DNA from: Flavobacteriales bacterium
GTDB lineage: Bacteria > Bacteroidota > Bacteroidia > NS11-12g > UBA9320
Assembly: GCA_020635355.1 (NCBI GenBank)
Contig: JACJZW010000005.1
Span: forward strand, 127,801 to 191,800
DNA: 64,000 nucleotides
Reading direction: 5' to 3'
Shown: positions 54,036 to 63,850 of the stretch, piece by piece
Position numbering within the stretch: the stretch's first letter is position 1
Layout of the letters: each line of letters starts with the position of its first letter
Notes under the pieces: model-generated
Databases searched by the model: none
Seen by the model: the letters and a program-made list of their open reading frames with translations, nothing else
What the model was told of the DNA's origin: nothing
Made by a program: the position numbers and the translations under genes

Positions 54036-55456
54036 GATTTCATTAATTCATACAGATAACCGGCCGCTGCCAACAGATCGGCTTCACCAAAATGCCGATT
54101 CATCAACTGCAATCCAAATGGCATTCCATTACCGCTGGTTCCGGTTGGTATGGATATCGCCGGAATGCCGGCCAATGGTGCCTGAACAGTATAAATATCT
54201 GCGAGGTACATGGCAATTGGATCTTCCGACTTATCTCCCAGTTTAAATGCCGATGAAGGCGTGGTAGGTAAAAGGATAAAGTCGAAATTCTGAAGAATTT
54301 TTTCTGTTTCGATCCGAATAACGTTCCGAACCTTCTGACCCTTTGTGTAATACGCATCGTAATGATCCGAACTCAACACAAAGGTTCCGGTCATAATCCG
54401 GCGCTGAACTTCGGCTCCAAATCCTTCGGAACGGCTCTTTTTGAATGTTGATTCCAAGTCCACAGCTTTTTCGGAACGATGACCATACATCAATCCGGAA
54501 TAGCGTGCCAGATTGGATGAGGCTTCCGCCGTAGTTAACACGTAATAGCAAGGAACCATGTAGTTCAAAAAAGGAAATTGAACTGCCTCAACAGTATGCC
54601 CGGCATTTCGTAACCGGGAAATGGCTTCCTCTGTATGAGCTTTTACCTCCGGAGAAATTCCGGGATCGGTTAAGCAATCTTCGATGTAGGCAAATCGCTT
54701 CGGAGTGTTAAAATCCAACTGTTCGCTGTATGATTCAACCTCCTTTCGGGAAACGGTGGCATCATGCTCATCGGCTCCGGAAATAACTTCAAGAATCAAA
54801 GCCATATCCTCCACCGAATTGGTAACAGGCCCAATTTGATCAAATGAGGAGGCGTAGGCCAGTAATCCCCATCGGGATACCCGACCGTACGTAGGCTTTA
54901 TTCCGAAGGTACCGGTGAAGGACGCAGGTTGGCGCACAGATCCGCCAGTATCTGATCCCAAGGTGGCCATGCACATTCCGGCTTGAACGGCAACAGCTGA
55001 TCCACCGGACGAACCACCGGGAACATAATCGGGGTTGGCAGCATTCCGAACAGGTCCGTAGGCACTGTTCTCATTGCTGGCCCCCATGGCAAATTCATCA
55101 CAATTTAATCGTCCGATGATGATGGCATCCTCGGCCAACAAACGATCGGTTACCGTCGCGCTAAATACCGATTCAAATCCTTCCAGGATTCTGGATGATG
55201 CCGATACATGATGTCCGGCATAGGCGATGTTGTCCTTAAGTCCGATCACCAACCCGGCCAGTTTTCCGGCTGTACCGTCCTTAAAGCGTTGATCAACTTG
55301 CTGAGCACGCTCAAGAGCCTCTTCAGAATAAACTTCCAAAAAAGCGTTCAAATGCTCCTGATCGCGAATGGTTGAGAGAAATTGATTTACGAGTTCAACA
55401 CATGAAGTTGAACCCGATCGAATCGCTTGTTGATACTCCCGAAGTGTGTGGGGCAT
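54032..55456 (-). CDS. gatA: Asp/Glu-tRNA amidotransferase subunit A
   Basis: A 474-residue amidase-signature enzyme with the Ser-cisSer-Lys triad regions VIGLKDNIAY, PGGSSGGSAVAV and GSDTGGSVRQPASF. With GatB and GatC it converts misacylated Glu-tRNA(Gln)/Asp-tRNA(Asn); those genes are not in the window. Five bp after tatA; overlaps the LysM gene. Confidence 0.95.
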   Translation of the reverse strand: MPHTLREYQQAIRSGSTSCVELVNQFLSTIRDQEHLNAFLEVYSEEALERAQQVDQRFKDGTAGKLAGLVIGLKDNIAYAGHHVSASSRILEGFESVFSATVTDRLLAEDAIIIGRLNCDEFAMGASNENSAYGPVRNAANPDYVPGGSSGGSAVAVQAGMCMATLGSDTGGSVRQPASFTGTFGIKPTYGRVSRWGLLAYASSFDQIGPVTNSVEDMALILEVISGADEHDATVSRKEVESYSEQLDFNTPKRFAYIEDCLTDPGISPEVKAHTEEAISRLRNAGHTVEAVQFPFLNYMVPCYYVLTTAEASSNLARYSGLMYGHRSEKAVDLESTFKKSRSEGFGAEVQRRIMTGTFVLSSDHYDAYYTKGQKVRNVIRIETEKILQNFDFILLPTTPSSAFKLGDKSEDPIAMYLADIYTVQAPLAGIPAISIPTGTSGNGMPFGLQLMNRHFGEADLLAAAGYLYELMKS

Positions 55457-55461
55457 GGGGC

Positions 55462-55680
55462 TTATCCCTTGTCCGAATTATTCTTTGTTTGATCCTCGCG
55501 CATGCCGTCTTCGATGTGCTTCTTGACATCATTCTTGGCATTGTTGAATTCACGAATTCCCTGACCGATTCCACGCATCAGTTCCGGGATTTTTCGTCCA
55601 CCGAACAACAAAACGACAGCCAGCAGAATCAAACCCCATTCAGGAATTCCAAAAGCGAGCAAAATTGACAATAGTGTCAT
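55462..55680 (-). CDS. tatA: Twin-arginine translocase TatA/E subunit
   Basis: A 72-residue TatA: one TM helix (LLSILLAFGIPEWGLILLAVVLLF), the FGGRKIPEL hinge, and an amphipathic helix with a charged tail. ATG 55680 gives the family start; the frame extends to 55791 but that part is not TatA-like. It forms the Tat pore for folded proteins. tatC is not in view. Confidence 0.93.
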   Translation of the reverse strand: MTLLSILLAFGIPEWGLILLAVVLLFGGRKIPELMRGIGQGIREFNNAKNDVKKHIEDGMREDQTKNNSDKG

Positions 55681-55698
55681 GGATAAAAATATTTGGCT

Positions 55699-55706
55699 CA
55701 AAGGTA
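55699..55706 (-). promoter_or_regulatory. -7 box upstream of tatA-gatA operon
   Basis: TACCTTTG on the minus strand, 18 bp before the tatA ATG; perfect TAnnTTTG. Confidence 0.45.
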
Positions 55707-55888
55707 GTGAAATTCTACCGTTGGAGCAGATTTCAAGCGTGGCATCACCAATGCTCAAAACATCACGTAAAACATTGATTATCAAATTCAATTCATCTCA
55801 CACGTCCATCTATCCGTTCGGGCTGATTTCAGGAGGTCAATTCAGGTGAACACCATTATCCGTATTTTCGGCGCTCAATCCATTACAC

Positions 55889-56410
55889 ATGATTAAACGT
55901 CCATTTAATCTTCATGCCTGGATCGAGGAACATCGGCATGAACTAAAACCTCCGGTTGGCAATCGAAATCTTTACAAGGATGCAGGTGATTATATTGTAA
56001 TGATCGTTGCCGGGCCTAACGCCCGAAAGGATTACCATTACAATGAGACCGAAGAGTTGTTCTATCAACTGGAAGGCTCCATTACGGTTCGGATCCAGGA
56101 GGACGGTAAACCGGTTGATGTTCATCTCGACGCCGGCGATATGTTCCTGCTGCCCGGAAAAGTTCCTCACAGCCCCATGCGCTCGGAAGGCAGTATTGGA
56201 TTGGTTGTTGAATTAAAACGACCGGATGCCACCGATGGATTGCTTTGGTTCTGCGAAAAGTGCAACAACAAGCTCCACGAGGCCTATTTCACCCTCAACG
56301 ATATTGAGCAGGACTTCTTACCGAGATTTCGGGAATTCTATGGTTCTGAGGAGATGAGAACCTGTTCAAACTGCGGTCATGTTATGGATACCGATCCTCG
56401 ATTTGTTTAA
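55889..56410 (+). CDS. 3-hydroxyanthranilate 3,4-dioxygenase
   Basis: A 173-residue cupin-type extradiol dioxygenase. Ligand region YHYNETEELFYQLEGS, second cupin motif AGDMFLLPGKVPHSP, and the bacterial C-terminal rubredoxin-like Fe site with paired CEKC and CSNC. It opens 3-hydroxyanthranilate to 2-amino-3-carboxymuconate semialdehyde in tryptophan catabolism. The next gene takes that product. Commonly named haaO or nbaC. Confidence 0.93.
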   Translation: MIKRPFNLHAWIEEHRHELKPPVGNRNLYKDAGDYIVMIVAGPNARKDYHYNETEELFYQLEGSITVRIQEDGKPVDVHLDAGDMFLLPGKVPHSPMRSEGSIGLVVELKRPDATDGLLWFCEKCNNKLHEAYFTLNDIEQDFLPRFREFYGSEEMRTCSNCGHVMDTDPRFV

Positions 56411-56425
56411 GCACCTACTGAACTG

Positions 56426-57433
56426 ATGTCGCAATACAAACTGGATATTCACGCCCACATTATGCCGGGCACCTGGCCGTCTCTGAAAGAGAAATATGGT
56501 TACGGTGGTTTCATTCAACTGGTGGATGAAGCAGATACAGGCGCTAAACGAATGATGCGCGACGACGGCGTTTTTTTTCGGCGTGTTGAACAAAATTGTT
56601 ACGATCCGGAGGCCATTCTGAACGACATGGATGAGAACGGTGTTTCGAAGATGGTGCTCTGTAACATCCCGGTTCTCTTTTATTACTGGGCCAAGCCACA
56701 ACATACCCTCGAGTGGAGCCAGTTTCTAAATGATTTTTTCACCCAGATTCAGGACGATTATCCGGATCGGTTTGTTGGACTTGGCACCTTGCCCATGCAG
56801 GACGTTGGTTTAGCAATCAAGGAGCTGGAACGATGCAAGGCTCTTGGTCTTCCCGGGGTGGAAATTGGATCACACATCGAAAAAAACAACCTGGATCATC
56901 CGGATTATTTTCCGTTTTGGGAGGCTGCACAGGACTTGGATATGGCCATCTTCATTCATCCCTGGGAAATGATGGGACAGGCCGATATGCAGAAATATTG
57001 GTTACCATGGTTGGTAGGCATGCCCGCCGAAACCAGTCGGGCGATATGCAGTATGATGTTTGGAGGTGTGTTTGATAAGTTCCCCAACCTTCGCGTGATG
57101 TTTGCGCATGGCGGTGGTTCATTTGCCCATACCCTTGGACGCATCTCGCATGGATGGCATTGTAGGCCCGACCTCGTTAACATCAATGATGTAGCCGATC
57201 CGTACGATTATCGCGGTAAGTTTTGGGTCGATGGCATTACGCATGACAAGGATGCCCTGCGCTATTTGATCAGCGTGATGGGGGAAGATCGGATTTCCTA
57301 CGGAACCGATTATCCCTTTCCTCTGGGCGATTTACAACACGGGAGATTCATTCAGGAAATGGACGACTTAAGTCAGGCCACCAAAGACAAATTATTCTTT
57401 CAGAACGCACTCGAATTCCTGGGCATCAATTGA
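56426..57433 (+). CDS. 2-amino-3-carboxymuconate-6-semialdehyde decarboxylase (ACMSD)
   Basis: A 335-residue amidohydrolase-fold decarboxylase: DIHAHIMP at the N-terminus, FIHPWEMMG, FAHGGGSFAHTLGR, and GTDYPFPLG hold the metal ligands. It removes CO2 from the product of the preceding gene, diverting it from quinolinate/NAD toward glutarate. 15 bp after haaO. Its TGA lies in the palindrome TCAATTGA shared with the convergent gene. Confidence 0.93.
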   Translation: MSQYKLDIHAHIMPGTWPSLKEKYGYGGFIQLVDEADTGAKRMMRDDGVFFRRVEQNCYDPEAILNDMDENGVSKMVLCNIPVLFYYWAKPQHTLEWSQFLNDFFTQIQDDYPDRFVGLGTLPMQDVGLAIKELERCKALGLPGVEIGSHIEKNNLDHPDYFPFWEAAQDLDMAIFIHPWEMMGQADMQKYWLPWLVGMPAETSRAICSMMFGGVFDKFPNLRVMFAHGGGSFAHTLGRISHGWHCRPDLVNINDVADPYDYRGKFWVDGITHDKDALRYLISVMGEDRISYGTDYPFPLGDLQHGRFIQEMDDLSQATKDKLFFQNALEFLGIN

Positions 57434-58307
57434 TTCTCTGAGAATTCAGGACAGAATCCATTTCCATGATGGCTTCTGTGATGATCTGATGATTGGTGAA
57501 TGGGATGAAATGATTCAATTCCGAATACCGGTGAATTTTCAGATAAGAAACGGAATCCAAATGATTTTCGGCAAACGACGCATTCCCGGATGGAACCAAA
57601 TTATCACGCCCTCCTTGAATCACAATCACCGGCATTTTTAGCCTACACCAACGTGGTTCAAGTTGCTCCAAATCCCATTTAAGCGGGATGATTTCGGCAT
57701 TTGACGTGGTCATAAAATCAGGCAACAGCCATTTTCCAAAAACACTGTTGGCGGGTTTGCGCCACCATTCATAAGGTTCAAGATCCGGATCAATAGACCC
57801 GGCCACGATGATCAACCCAGCTATTCGATCCGAAAAATCGGCAGCGATTTGACCAATCAGCGGCCCACCATAGCTGTGACCAACCAGGATGATGGTCCTG
57901 TTCGTAAACGAATCGAGTACATTTTTTAACAAGGAAGCCTGTTGAGCCAAACTGGGTACAGGATCACCAAAATTTGAATATCCAAAACCTGGTCGGTCCA
58001 CGCTAATCATTTCAAACGATGATTGAAGTGAGCTATCTAATAGATTGTTATTAAAATTATTAGAAGCTCCAGGAGATCCATGTACAAAACATAACACGGG
58101 ACGTCGTTCATCGTGTACCCCGGTTTGAATGTAATGCAAGCTGTAATTACCCGCGCGTATCATGCGGGATTGGACCTGATAACCTGCTTTCCCAAACGTA
58201 TCCTTGGCCTGTTTCTGGGAATCGCGAAATGTAAAGCAGCCTGCAAGTTTGATTAAAGTAATCAAACCTAATAAAATGTATATCAGTATTTTAAATACTC
58301 CTTTCAA
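57426..58307 (-). CDS. Alpha/beta hydrolase, membrane-anchored or lipoprotein
   Basis: A 293-residue alpha/beta-hydrolase with hydrophobic N-terminus ending AGC (possible lipobox, Cys24). Oxyanion motif VHGSPG, nucleophile elbow GHSYGG, and late Asp/His (GGRDNLVPS, LNHFIPF) are intact, so it should be active. Substrate unknown. Its start overlaps the ABC exporter gene by 17 nt. Confidence 0.88.
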   Translation of the reverse strand: MKGVFKILIYILLGLITLIKLAGCFTFRDSQKQAKDTFGKAGYQVQSRMIRAGNYSLHYIQTGVHDERRPVLCFVHGSPGASNNFNNNLLDSSLQSSFEMISVDRPGFGYSNFGDPVPSLAQQASLLKNVLDSFTNRTIILVGHSYGGPLIGQIAADFSDRIAGLIIVAGSIDPDLEPYEWWRKPANSVFGKWLLPDFMTTSNAEIIPLKWDLEQLEPRWCRLKMPVIVIQGGRDNLVPSGNASFAENHLDSVSYLKIHRYSELNHFIPFTNHQIITEAIMEMDSVLNSQRIN

Positions 58308-60003
58308 TCAGCTTTCCCGCGGTTAGTTCATACACCCGATCACACATCATTACGCTGCCTTGTTCATGGGTTACAAGGATTACCGTGACACCTGATCGTC
58401 GGACTTCATCAATCGATTGCATCACTTCTCTTTTTGTAGCCTCATCAAGGGCATTGGTAGGTTCATCCAAAATGAGCAGGTTGGATTGATGATACAGTGC
58501 CCTGGCAATCGCCAAACGCTGCCGTTGTCCACCCGAAACCCGACTTCCATTTTCACCAAGCTCTGTATCCAAACCATCTGAAAGGTCGCACATCCAACTA
58601 CCCAACTCGAGATTCTCCAGTATTTCCATCACCCGTTCACGATTTGGATTGGGTTCAAACAAGGTGATGTTGTCCAACATGGAACCATTCATTAAAAAGG
58701 CTTCCTGCTCAACATAGGTGATGTTGCGCTGCCACCCGCTTAAATTTTGGTGTACTGGTTCACCATCACAACGAACCTTTCCCTTGCTGGGCTGTAAAAA
58801 CCCCATGATCACATTGAGTAAGGTTGTTTTTCCGGAGCCGGAGACCCCCATGATGCCAATCATTTCACCTTTTTTGACAGACAAATTGAGATCCTTCAGC
58901 ATCATCTCCTCTCCATAACCAAATGAAATATCCTGGAGTTCAAAATGCTCATTGAATGCCATCGGTTTTGAGGTACGATCAGCGTCAACGGGAACGTTGA
59001 GGGGAAGATAATCCAGCAAAAAGGTGAACGACTGGACGGTGTTGTTGGAGCCTATCAAACGGTTAACAGAGGGCATCAACCGAAATGCCAGTGCTCCAAA
59101 AGCAGCCAAGAGTACCGGTAACTGATCGAAGCTTCTATTCCAATAGGCAAATAGAACCACTAAGAGGATTGATACAACTGCGGCGCTTTCCATAATACGT
59201 GGCGGCGCAATGGAACTTATTCGTCTACCCTGAATTTTGAGATGATAAAAGGGTTTGCGAAGACTATCTATCGCCTCCTTCAACCGATCCTCCACACCGC
59301 GTAATCGGAGTGTGGTGAGGCCGTGCCCCATATCCGAAAACAACAGATACAATCCCGGAATAATCCGATTGAGCTCCCGGCCATAGGCATCCAATTTGTT
59401 TCGATTCATCAGAAATAAAATCATCGCAACGGGGAAAAGCGTAACCGACAAGAAAAGAAATAACACAGGCTGCCAAATGACTACTACAAGCAAGGTGGTT
59501 AGCAGTAAAAACAACTCGCCAACTACCATAACCATAGGCAAAACCAGCTGATCAGCCAATGAATTGGGAATGGCGTATAATTCGTGAATGACATGTCCCA
59601 CGGGCTTTTCTCGAAGCTTTAAGAAATCAATTTGAAAAAACTCATGAATTTGTTGATCCGAGAAATCAGCTGATAACCGATATGCCAGCTTAAGCTGCTG
59701 GACCCCAAGTAGATAAGCCAATAAATTTTTAAGGAGAAAGAGAGCAACCAATAGACCGATGAAGATCACCGTTGTGAAGTCAGTGGAGTTACTCGAGATA
59801 AATTTGGGCAAGTAGTGCTGAAGGCTGGACGACATCGGATCCAAAAGTTGAAAAACAGCGGCAAAAACCACCGCAATCCCAACCAAATCAAGCAGAATGA
59901 TGATCAGGCCAATGCCAACAATTCTGTGAAATGTGTTTCGCTGCCTTCCAGCCAGTGCTTGGTAAAACCTTCTGTAGACCTGAAACGGTTTAATCGAAGG
60001 CAT
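58291..60003 (-). CDS. ABC transporter, fused permease/ATPase (exporter type)
   Basis: A 570-residue half transporter. Six TM segments over about residues 25-310, then ATPase with GVSGSGKTT, signature VSGGQRQRLAI, and Walker B LLILDEPTNAL. Type resembles MsbA/PglK lipid and lipid-linked glycan flippases. It follows rfbA by 6 bp, which favours export of a dTDP-sugar-derived glycan, but this is inference. Confidence 0.88.
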   Translation of the reverse strand: MPSIKPFQVYRRFYQALAGRQRNTFHRIVGIGLIIILLDLVGIAVVFAAVFQLLDPMSSSLQHYLPKFISSNSTDFTTVIFIGLLVALFLLKNLLAYLLGVQQLKLAYRLSADFSDQQIHEFFQIDFLKLREKPVGHVIHELYAIPNSLADQLVLPMVMVVGELFLLLTTLLVVVIWQPVLFLFLSVTLFPVAMILFLMNRNKLDAYGRELNRIIPGLYLLFSDMGHGLTTLRLRGVEDRLKEAIDSLRKPFYHLKIQGRRISSIAPPRIMESAAVVSILLVVLFAYWNRSFDQLPVLLAAFGALAFRLMPSVNRLIGSNNTVQSFTFLLDYLPLNVPVDADRTSKPMAFNEHFELQDISFGYGEEMMLKDLNLSVKKGEMIGIMGVSGSGKTTLLNVIMGFLQPSKGKVRCDGEPVHQNLSGWQRNITYVEQEAFLMNGSMLDNITLFEPNPNRERVMEILENLELGSWMCDLSDGLDTELGENGSRVSGGQRQRLAIARALYHQSNLLILDEPTNALDEATKREVMQSIDEVRRSGVTVILVTHEQGSVMMCDRVYELTAGKLIERSI

Positions 60004-60009
60004 GTAATC

Positions 60010-60867
60010 TTAAATTAGTTCAAGAAGATAATCCCCGTATCCGCTCTTGGTCAATGACTTAGCCAACAATTGCAATTCCTCCCTGGAAATGAAACCTTGT
60101 CGGTATGCGACCTCTTCAATACACCCAATTTTTAACCCTTGACGATCTTCAATTACCTGAACAAACTGGCCAGCCTGCATCAGTGATGAGAATGTACCGG
60201 TATCCAACCAGGCTGTTCCACGATCCATGATTCCTACCTTAAGCTTACCCATTCCGAGGTATACTTTATTGACATCGGTTATTTCGTATTCCCCTCTAGC
60301 AGAGGGCTTCAAATTTTTCGCAATCTCAACTACCGAGTTATCATAAAAATACAATCCCGGAACAGCATACCGTGATTTGGGTTGCACCGGCTTTTCTTCT
60401 ATGCTAACTGCCTTATTATTTTGGTCGAACTCAACCACGCCATATCTCTCAGGATCAGATACATGATAGGCAAATATGACTCCTCCGTTGGGATCATTGT
60501 TGGATTTGAGTTTTTTCTCCAGGGTGGCCCCAAAGAAGATATTGTCGCCTAGAATGAGGGCAACTTTGTCCTCTCCGATAAATTCTTCACCCAATACAAA
60601 TGCCTGAGCCAGTCCGTTAGGCACCTCCTGAACTTTGTATTGAAAACTACAACCGATTTGACCTCCATCGCCGAGGAGCTTTTGAAAATGAGGAAGATCG
60701 TGAGGGGTTGAGATGATGAGGATTTCCCGAATTCCCGCCATCATCAAGGTAGAAAGCGGATAGTAGATCATCGGTTTATCGTACACAGGCATTAGCTGCT
60801 TGCTCATTGCCAGCGTTAACGGGTGCAATCGTGTTCCGGACCCTCCGGCAAGTATGATTCCCTTCAT
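60010..60867 (-). CDS. rfbA: Glucose-1-phosphate thymidylyltransferase
   Basis: A 285-residue RmlA/RfbA enzyme. Pyrophosphorylase motif LAGGSGTRLHPLT, VYDKPMIYYPLSTLM, and ALILGDNIFFG. Makes dTDP-glucose, the precursor for dTDP-rhamnose and other deoxy sugars. Overlaps rfbB by 4 nt; rfbC and rfbD are absent. Confidence 0.95.
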   Translation of the reverse strand: MKGIILAGGSGTRLHPLTLAMSKQLMPVYDKPMIYYPLSTLMMAGIREILIISTPHDLPHFQKLLGDGGQIGCSFQYKVQEVPNGLAQAFVLGEEFIGEDKVALILGDNIFFGATLEKKLKSNNDPNGGVIFAYHVSDPERYGVVEFDQNNKAVSIEEKPVQPKSRYAVPGLYFYDNSVVEIAKNLKPSARGEYEITDVNKVYLGMGKLKVGIMDRGTAWLDTGTFSSLMQAGQFVQVIEDRQGLKIGCIEEVAYRQGFISREELQLLAKSLTKSGYGDYLLELI

Positions 60868-61919
60868 CGGTTTTCCTGGTATTGGTTCTTATAGTATTCC
60901 TGGTAGGCTCCGCTGGTTACATGCTCTACCCACGCCTGATTGGAAAGGTACCAATCAATGGTACGTTCAATTCCTTCTTCAAACGTTACAGATGGTTTCC
61001 AGCCCAGCTCGTTCTGCAATTTCGATGAATCAATGGCATATCGAAAATCATGGCCAGCGCGATCCTTAACAAACTCGATCAACGACTCTGATGTACCGGC
61101 TGAATGTCCTAGTTTTTCATCCATGAGTTGGCAGATAATCTTAACGATATCAATGTTTTTCCACTCATTATTTCCACCGATATTGTAGGTATCGCCCAAT
61201 TTTCCATCATGAAAAATAAGATCAATGGCGCCTGCGTGGTCTTCCACGTACAACCAATCCCGAACATTTTCGCCCTTTCCATAAACCGGAAGTGGTTTCT
61301 TGTTCAGGATGTTATTGATCATGAGTGGAATAAGCTTTTCCGGAAAATGATGCGATCCATAATTGTTGGAGCAATTGGATATCACGATCGGAAGTTTATA
61401 GGTAGTACCCCATGCTCGGACAAAGTGATCTGAAGAGGCCTTTGAGGCGGAATAGGGTGAATTGGGTTTATACGAGGTTTCTTCCGTGAAAAAGCCTGTT
61501 TCCCCAAGCTCGCCATATACCTCATCGGTACTGATATGATAAAATCGTCCGGTTGCGGTATTCCCGTATTGTCGGAATGCCTGCAGCAACACAATGGTTC
61601 CCAGCACATTGGTGCGAACAAATTCGTCGGGACCAGAAATCGAACGATCCACATGGGATTCGGCCGCCAGGTGGATTACGCCATCGTACTGCCGTGTATT
61701 CATCAGCTGATCGATGAACGATGCATCACAGATATCGCCTTTGACAAACCGGTAATTACCCGCCCCTTCGATATCTCTTAAATTTTCCAGATTACCCGCG
61801 TAGGTGAGCTTATCCAGGTTGTCGATTTCGTAATTAGGATACCTATTTACAAAGCGTCGGACCACATGGGAACCAATAAAACCAGCTCCTCCGGTAATGA
61901 GTATTTTCTTGGCTGTCAC
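60864..61919 (-). CDS. rfbB: dTDP-glucose 4,6-dehydratase
   Basis: A 351-residue short-chain dehydrogenase. GGAGFIGSHV at the N-terminus, HISTDEVYG, and YSASKASSDHFVRA with the catalytic Tyr/Lys. Converts dTDP-glucose to the 4-keto-6-deoxy product. Four bp after the FKBP-like gene. Confidence 0.96.
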   Translation of the reverse strand: MTAKKILITGGAGFIGSHVVRRFVNRYPNYEIDNLDKLTYAGNLENLRDIEGAGNYRFVKGDICDASFIDQLMNTRQYDGVIHLAAESHVDRSISGPDEFVRTNVLGTIVLLQAFRQYGNTATGRFYHISTDEVYGELGETGFFTEETSYKPNSPYSASKASSDHFVRAWGTTYKLPIVISNCSNNYGSHHFPEKLIPLMINNILNKKPLPVYGKGENVRDWLYVEDHAGAIDLIFHDGKLGDTYNIGGNNEWKNIDIVKIICQLMDEKLGHSAGTSESLIEFVKDRAGHDFRYAIDSSKLQNELGWKPSVTFEEGIERTIDWYLSNQAWVEHVTSGAYQEYYKNQYQENR

Positions 61920-61923
61920 CCCT

Positions 61924-62745
61924 CTAATTTAATTCTTCAACGGTTATTTCCATCACCACCGGTGTATAGGGCGGCACCAGCGGTGGCATTCCGTCTTCAC
62001 CAAATGCCTCGGCAAATGGCAAAATGGCCCGGATACGTTCACCCTCGCGCATGAAGGTCAATATTCGACTGAGTCCGCTTACGCGCAAAGCCGGATCGCC
62101 CACCTCCATTCTCCAAAAATCGCCGTCCTTGGAACGTGCGATAATTTTTTCACCCAAGGTATAATAGAGATACGTCAGTTTTACGGTATCTCCCATCAGA
62201 ACGTGTTGATTCTCCGGTTTATGAATCGTGATTTCATACATAATTCCGGTTGAGTCTGTTTTGACATCCCATCGTTTCCTAGCCACAAATTCATTCATTC
62301 GAACCAACTCCTGTTCACTCATGTAAACGAAATGATCCAAGGGCGATAGGATAGACGTTACCCCAATGTGCATATCGATAGTGGGATTCATTCGTTGTTC
62401 AGCGGTTCGGAGGTCAAGAGTTCCCGGATGATATTCAAAGAATGAATCCGCGTTAAGCTTAAAAATGGCAGAATCCCCTTCATGCAAGCGGGCCAATGCG
62501 TCCTGAAAATCGCCTCGCATTCTGGGATGGTAGCGCTCAAACATCAATGACTCGCTGAGAATGGTGTCGCCATCTTCCGTGGTGGCCATCATATTCACCA
62601 AATAGATGTCTTCAATATTTCCGGTTTTATGATCCGGATGTTCATTCACGAATCGATACGTCAACCCGTTATCAGTCTTAAAATCACCGGAGCTGCAACC
62701 ACTCAGCACCAGCGCCACAAAAGCTATTTGAACAAGTTGTTTCAT
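61924..62745 (-). CDS. FKBP-type peptidyl-prolyl isomerase-like lipoprotein
   Basis: A 273-residue lipoprotein (lipobox LSGC, Cys17) with two FKBP-like halves: the first (about 30-140) diverged, the second (about 175-273) closer, ending IRAILPFAEAFGEDGMPPLVPPYTPVVMEITVEEL, the usual FKBP C-terminus. Likely helps fold envelope proteins. Couples to the DHH gene by 4-nt overlap. Confidence 0.85.
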   Translation of the reverse strand: MKQLVQIAFVALVLSGCSSGDFKTDNGLTYRFVNEHPDHKTGNIEDIYLVNMMATTEDGDTILSESLMFERYHPRMRGDFQDALARLHEGDSAIFKLNADSFFEYHPGTLDLRTAEQRMNPTIDMHIGVTSILSPLDHFVYMSEQELVRMNEFVARKRWDVKTDSTGIMYEITIHKPENQHVLMGDTVKLTYLYYTLGEKIIARSKDGDFWRMEVGDPALRVSGLSRILTFMREGERIRAILPFAEAFGEDGMPPLVPPYTPVVMEITVEELN

Positions 62746-63758
62746 GATTGAAGGTACGTTGCGTATTGAGGTAGTAATCGTTTAAATCGTTTAACGACAT
62801 CCTCCAACTTTTCGTTTGATGATCCACCTGCAGCATTCCGATGCCCTCCGCCACTGAAGTGATTTGAGGCAAATTCATTGCATGGAAACTGTCCGCTGGA
62901 TCGGAACGACATCTTAACCAACACAGTCCGGTCAATGATCAAGGCTGAAAAAACCACGCCCTGAATACTTAAACCAAAGTTTACAAATCCTTCCGTATCG
63001 CCCGTTTTAACATTAAACTGCTGGAGTTCTTCGCGGGACAGATGAACCAATGCGGTGTTATATTCCGGAATAACTTCCAATTTATGGTAGAGCACGTAGC
63101 CCATTAACTTAAACCGATCAAGTGAAAAATTATCCAGCAATAAGGCGTGGATTTTGGCGGATTCTGCACCAGCATCAATGAGGTTGGCCACCTTGCGGTG
63201 TGTATCGCTGGACGTGGAATCAAATCGAAACGATCCGGTGTCGGACATAATTCCGGCATACAAACACGAAGCCATGTCTTTGTTAAACACCTCTTGCCCC
63301 CCAAATTTGGCGATCACATCGTAGATGAGTTCCGAAGTTGAGCTTGTGTGGATGGTGGCATATCGGTAATCATCAAAACCGGATGGATCACGATGGTGAT
63401 CAATCATCACCTTAACAGCCGGACTGTCACCAACTACATATCCAAACCGATTGATCCGGGACAGATCATTAAAATCCAGGCAAAAAATAATATCAGCCTC
63501 CATGGCCAGTTCAGATGCCCGATCCGGTTCTACCTCAAAATTCACCACCTCCTGATTTCCCGGCATCCAATGAAGAAATTCAGGATAGTCCGTTGGACTT
63601 ACGACGGTAACGTCCTTCCCAAGGCCATTTAAATAATGATATAAACCCAGCGAGGAGCCCAATGCATCAGCATCCGGCTTGTGGTGAGTGGTGATAACAA
63701 TCTTTTGCTGTTCGCCCCGTGTGAGGCACGGTCGGATCGACTCTAAAATATCTTCCAA
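62742..63758 (-). CDS. NrnA-like DHH phosphoesterase (nanoRNase/pAp phosphatase)
   Basis: A 338-residue DHH/DHHA1 protein: HHKPDADALGS at the N-terminus, DHHRDP, and DHHA1 signature GGGHRNAAGG. NrnA enzymes degrade short RNAs and dephosphorylate pAp. Heads a minus-strand run of overlapping or abutting genes from 63758 to 57426. Divergent from ndk. Confidence 0.92.
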   Translation of the reverse strand: MEDILESIRPCLTRGEQQKIVITTHHKPDADALGSSLGLYHYLNGLGKDVTVVSPTDYPEFLHWMPGNQEVVNFEVEPDRASELAMEADIIFCLDFNDLSRINRFGYVVGDSPAVKVMIDHHRDPSGFDDYRYATIHTSSTSELIYDVIAKFGGQEVFNKDMASCLYAGIMSDTGSFRFDSTSSDTHRKVANLIDAGAESAKIHALLLDNFSLDRFKLMGYVLYHKLEVIPEYNTALVHLSREELQQFNVKTGDTEGFVNFGLSIQGVVFSALIIDRTVLVKMSFRSSGQFPCNEFASNHFSGGGHRNAAGGSSNEKLEDVVKRFKRLLPQYATYLQS

Positions 63759-63809
63759 AACTAGCTTTCTGAAATTCGGACAAAACTCGGTAAATTAAGC
63801 CTACCAAGC

Positions 63810-63817
63810 TATTTTTG
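63810..63817 (+). promoter_or_regulatory. -7 promoter box of ndk
   Basis: TATTTTTG matches TAnnTTTG and lies 33 bp before the ndk ATG. Confidence 0.45.
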
Positions 63818-63850
63818 CCGCGATTTTAACAGAACTGTATAAAAAGTAGC

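Noticed and set aside
55889..57433. Complete kynurenine pathway cluster
   Set aside because: Only the dioxygenase and ACMSD are here; kmo, kynU and the semialdehyde dehydrogenase are not in the window.
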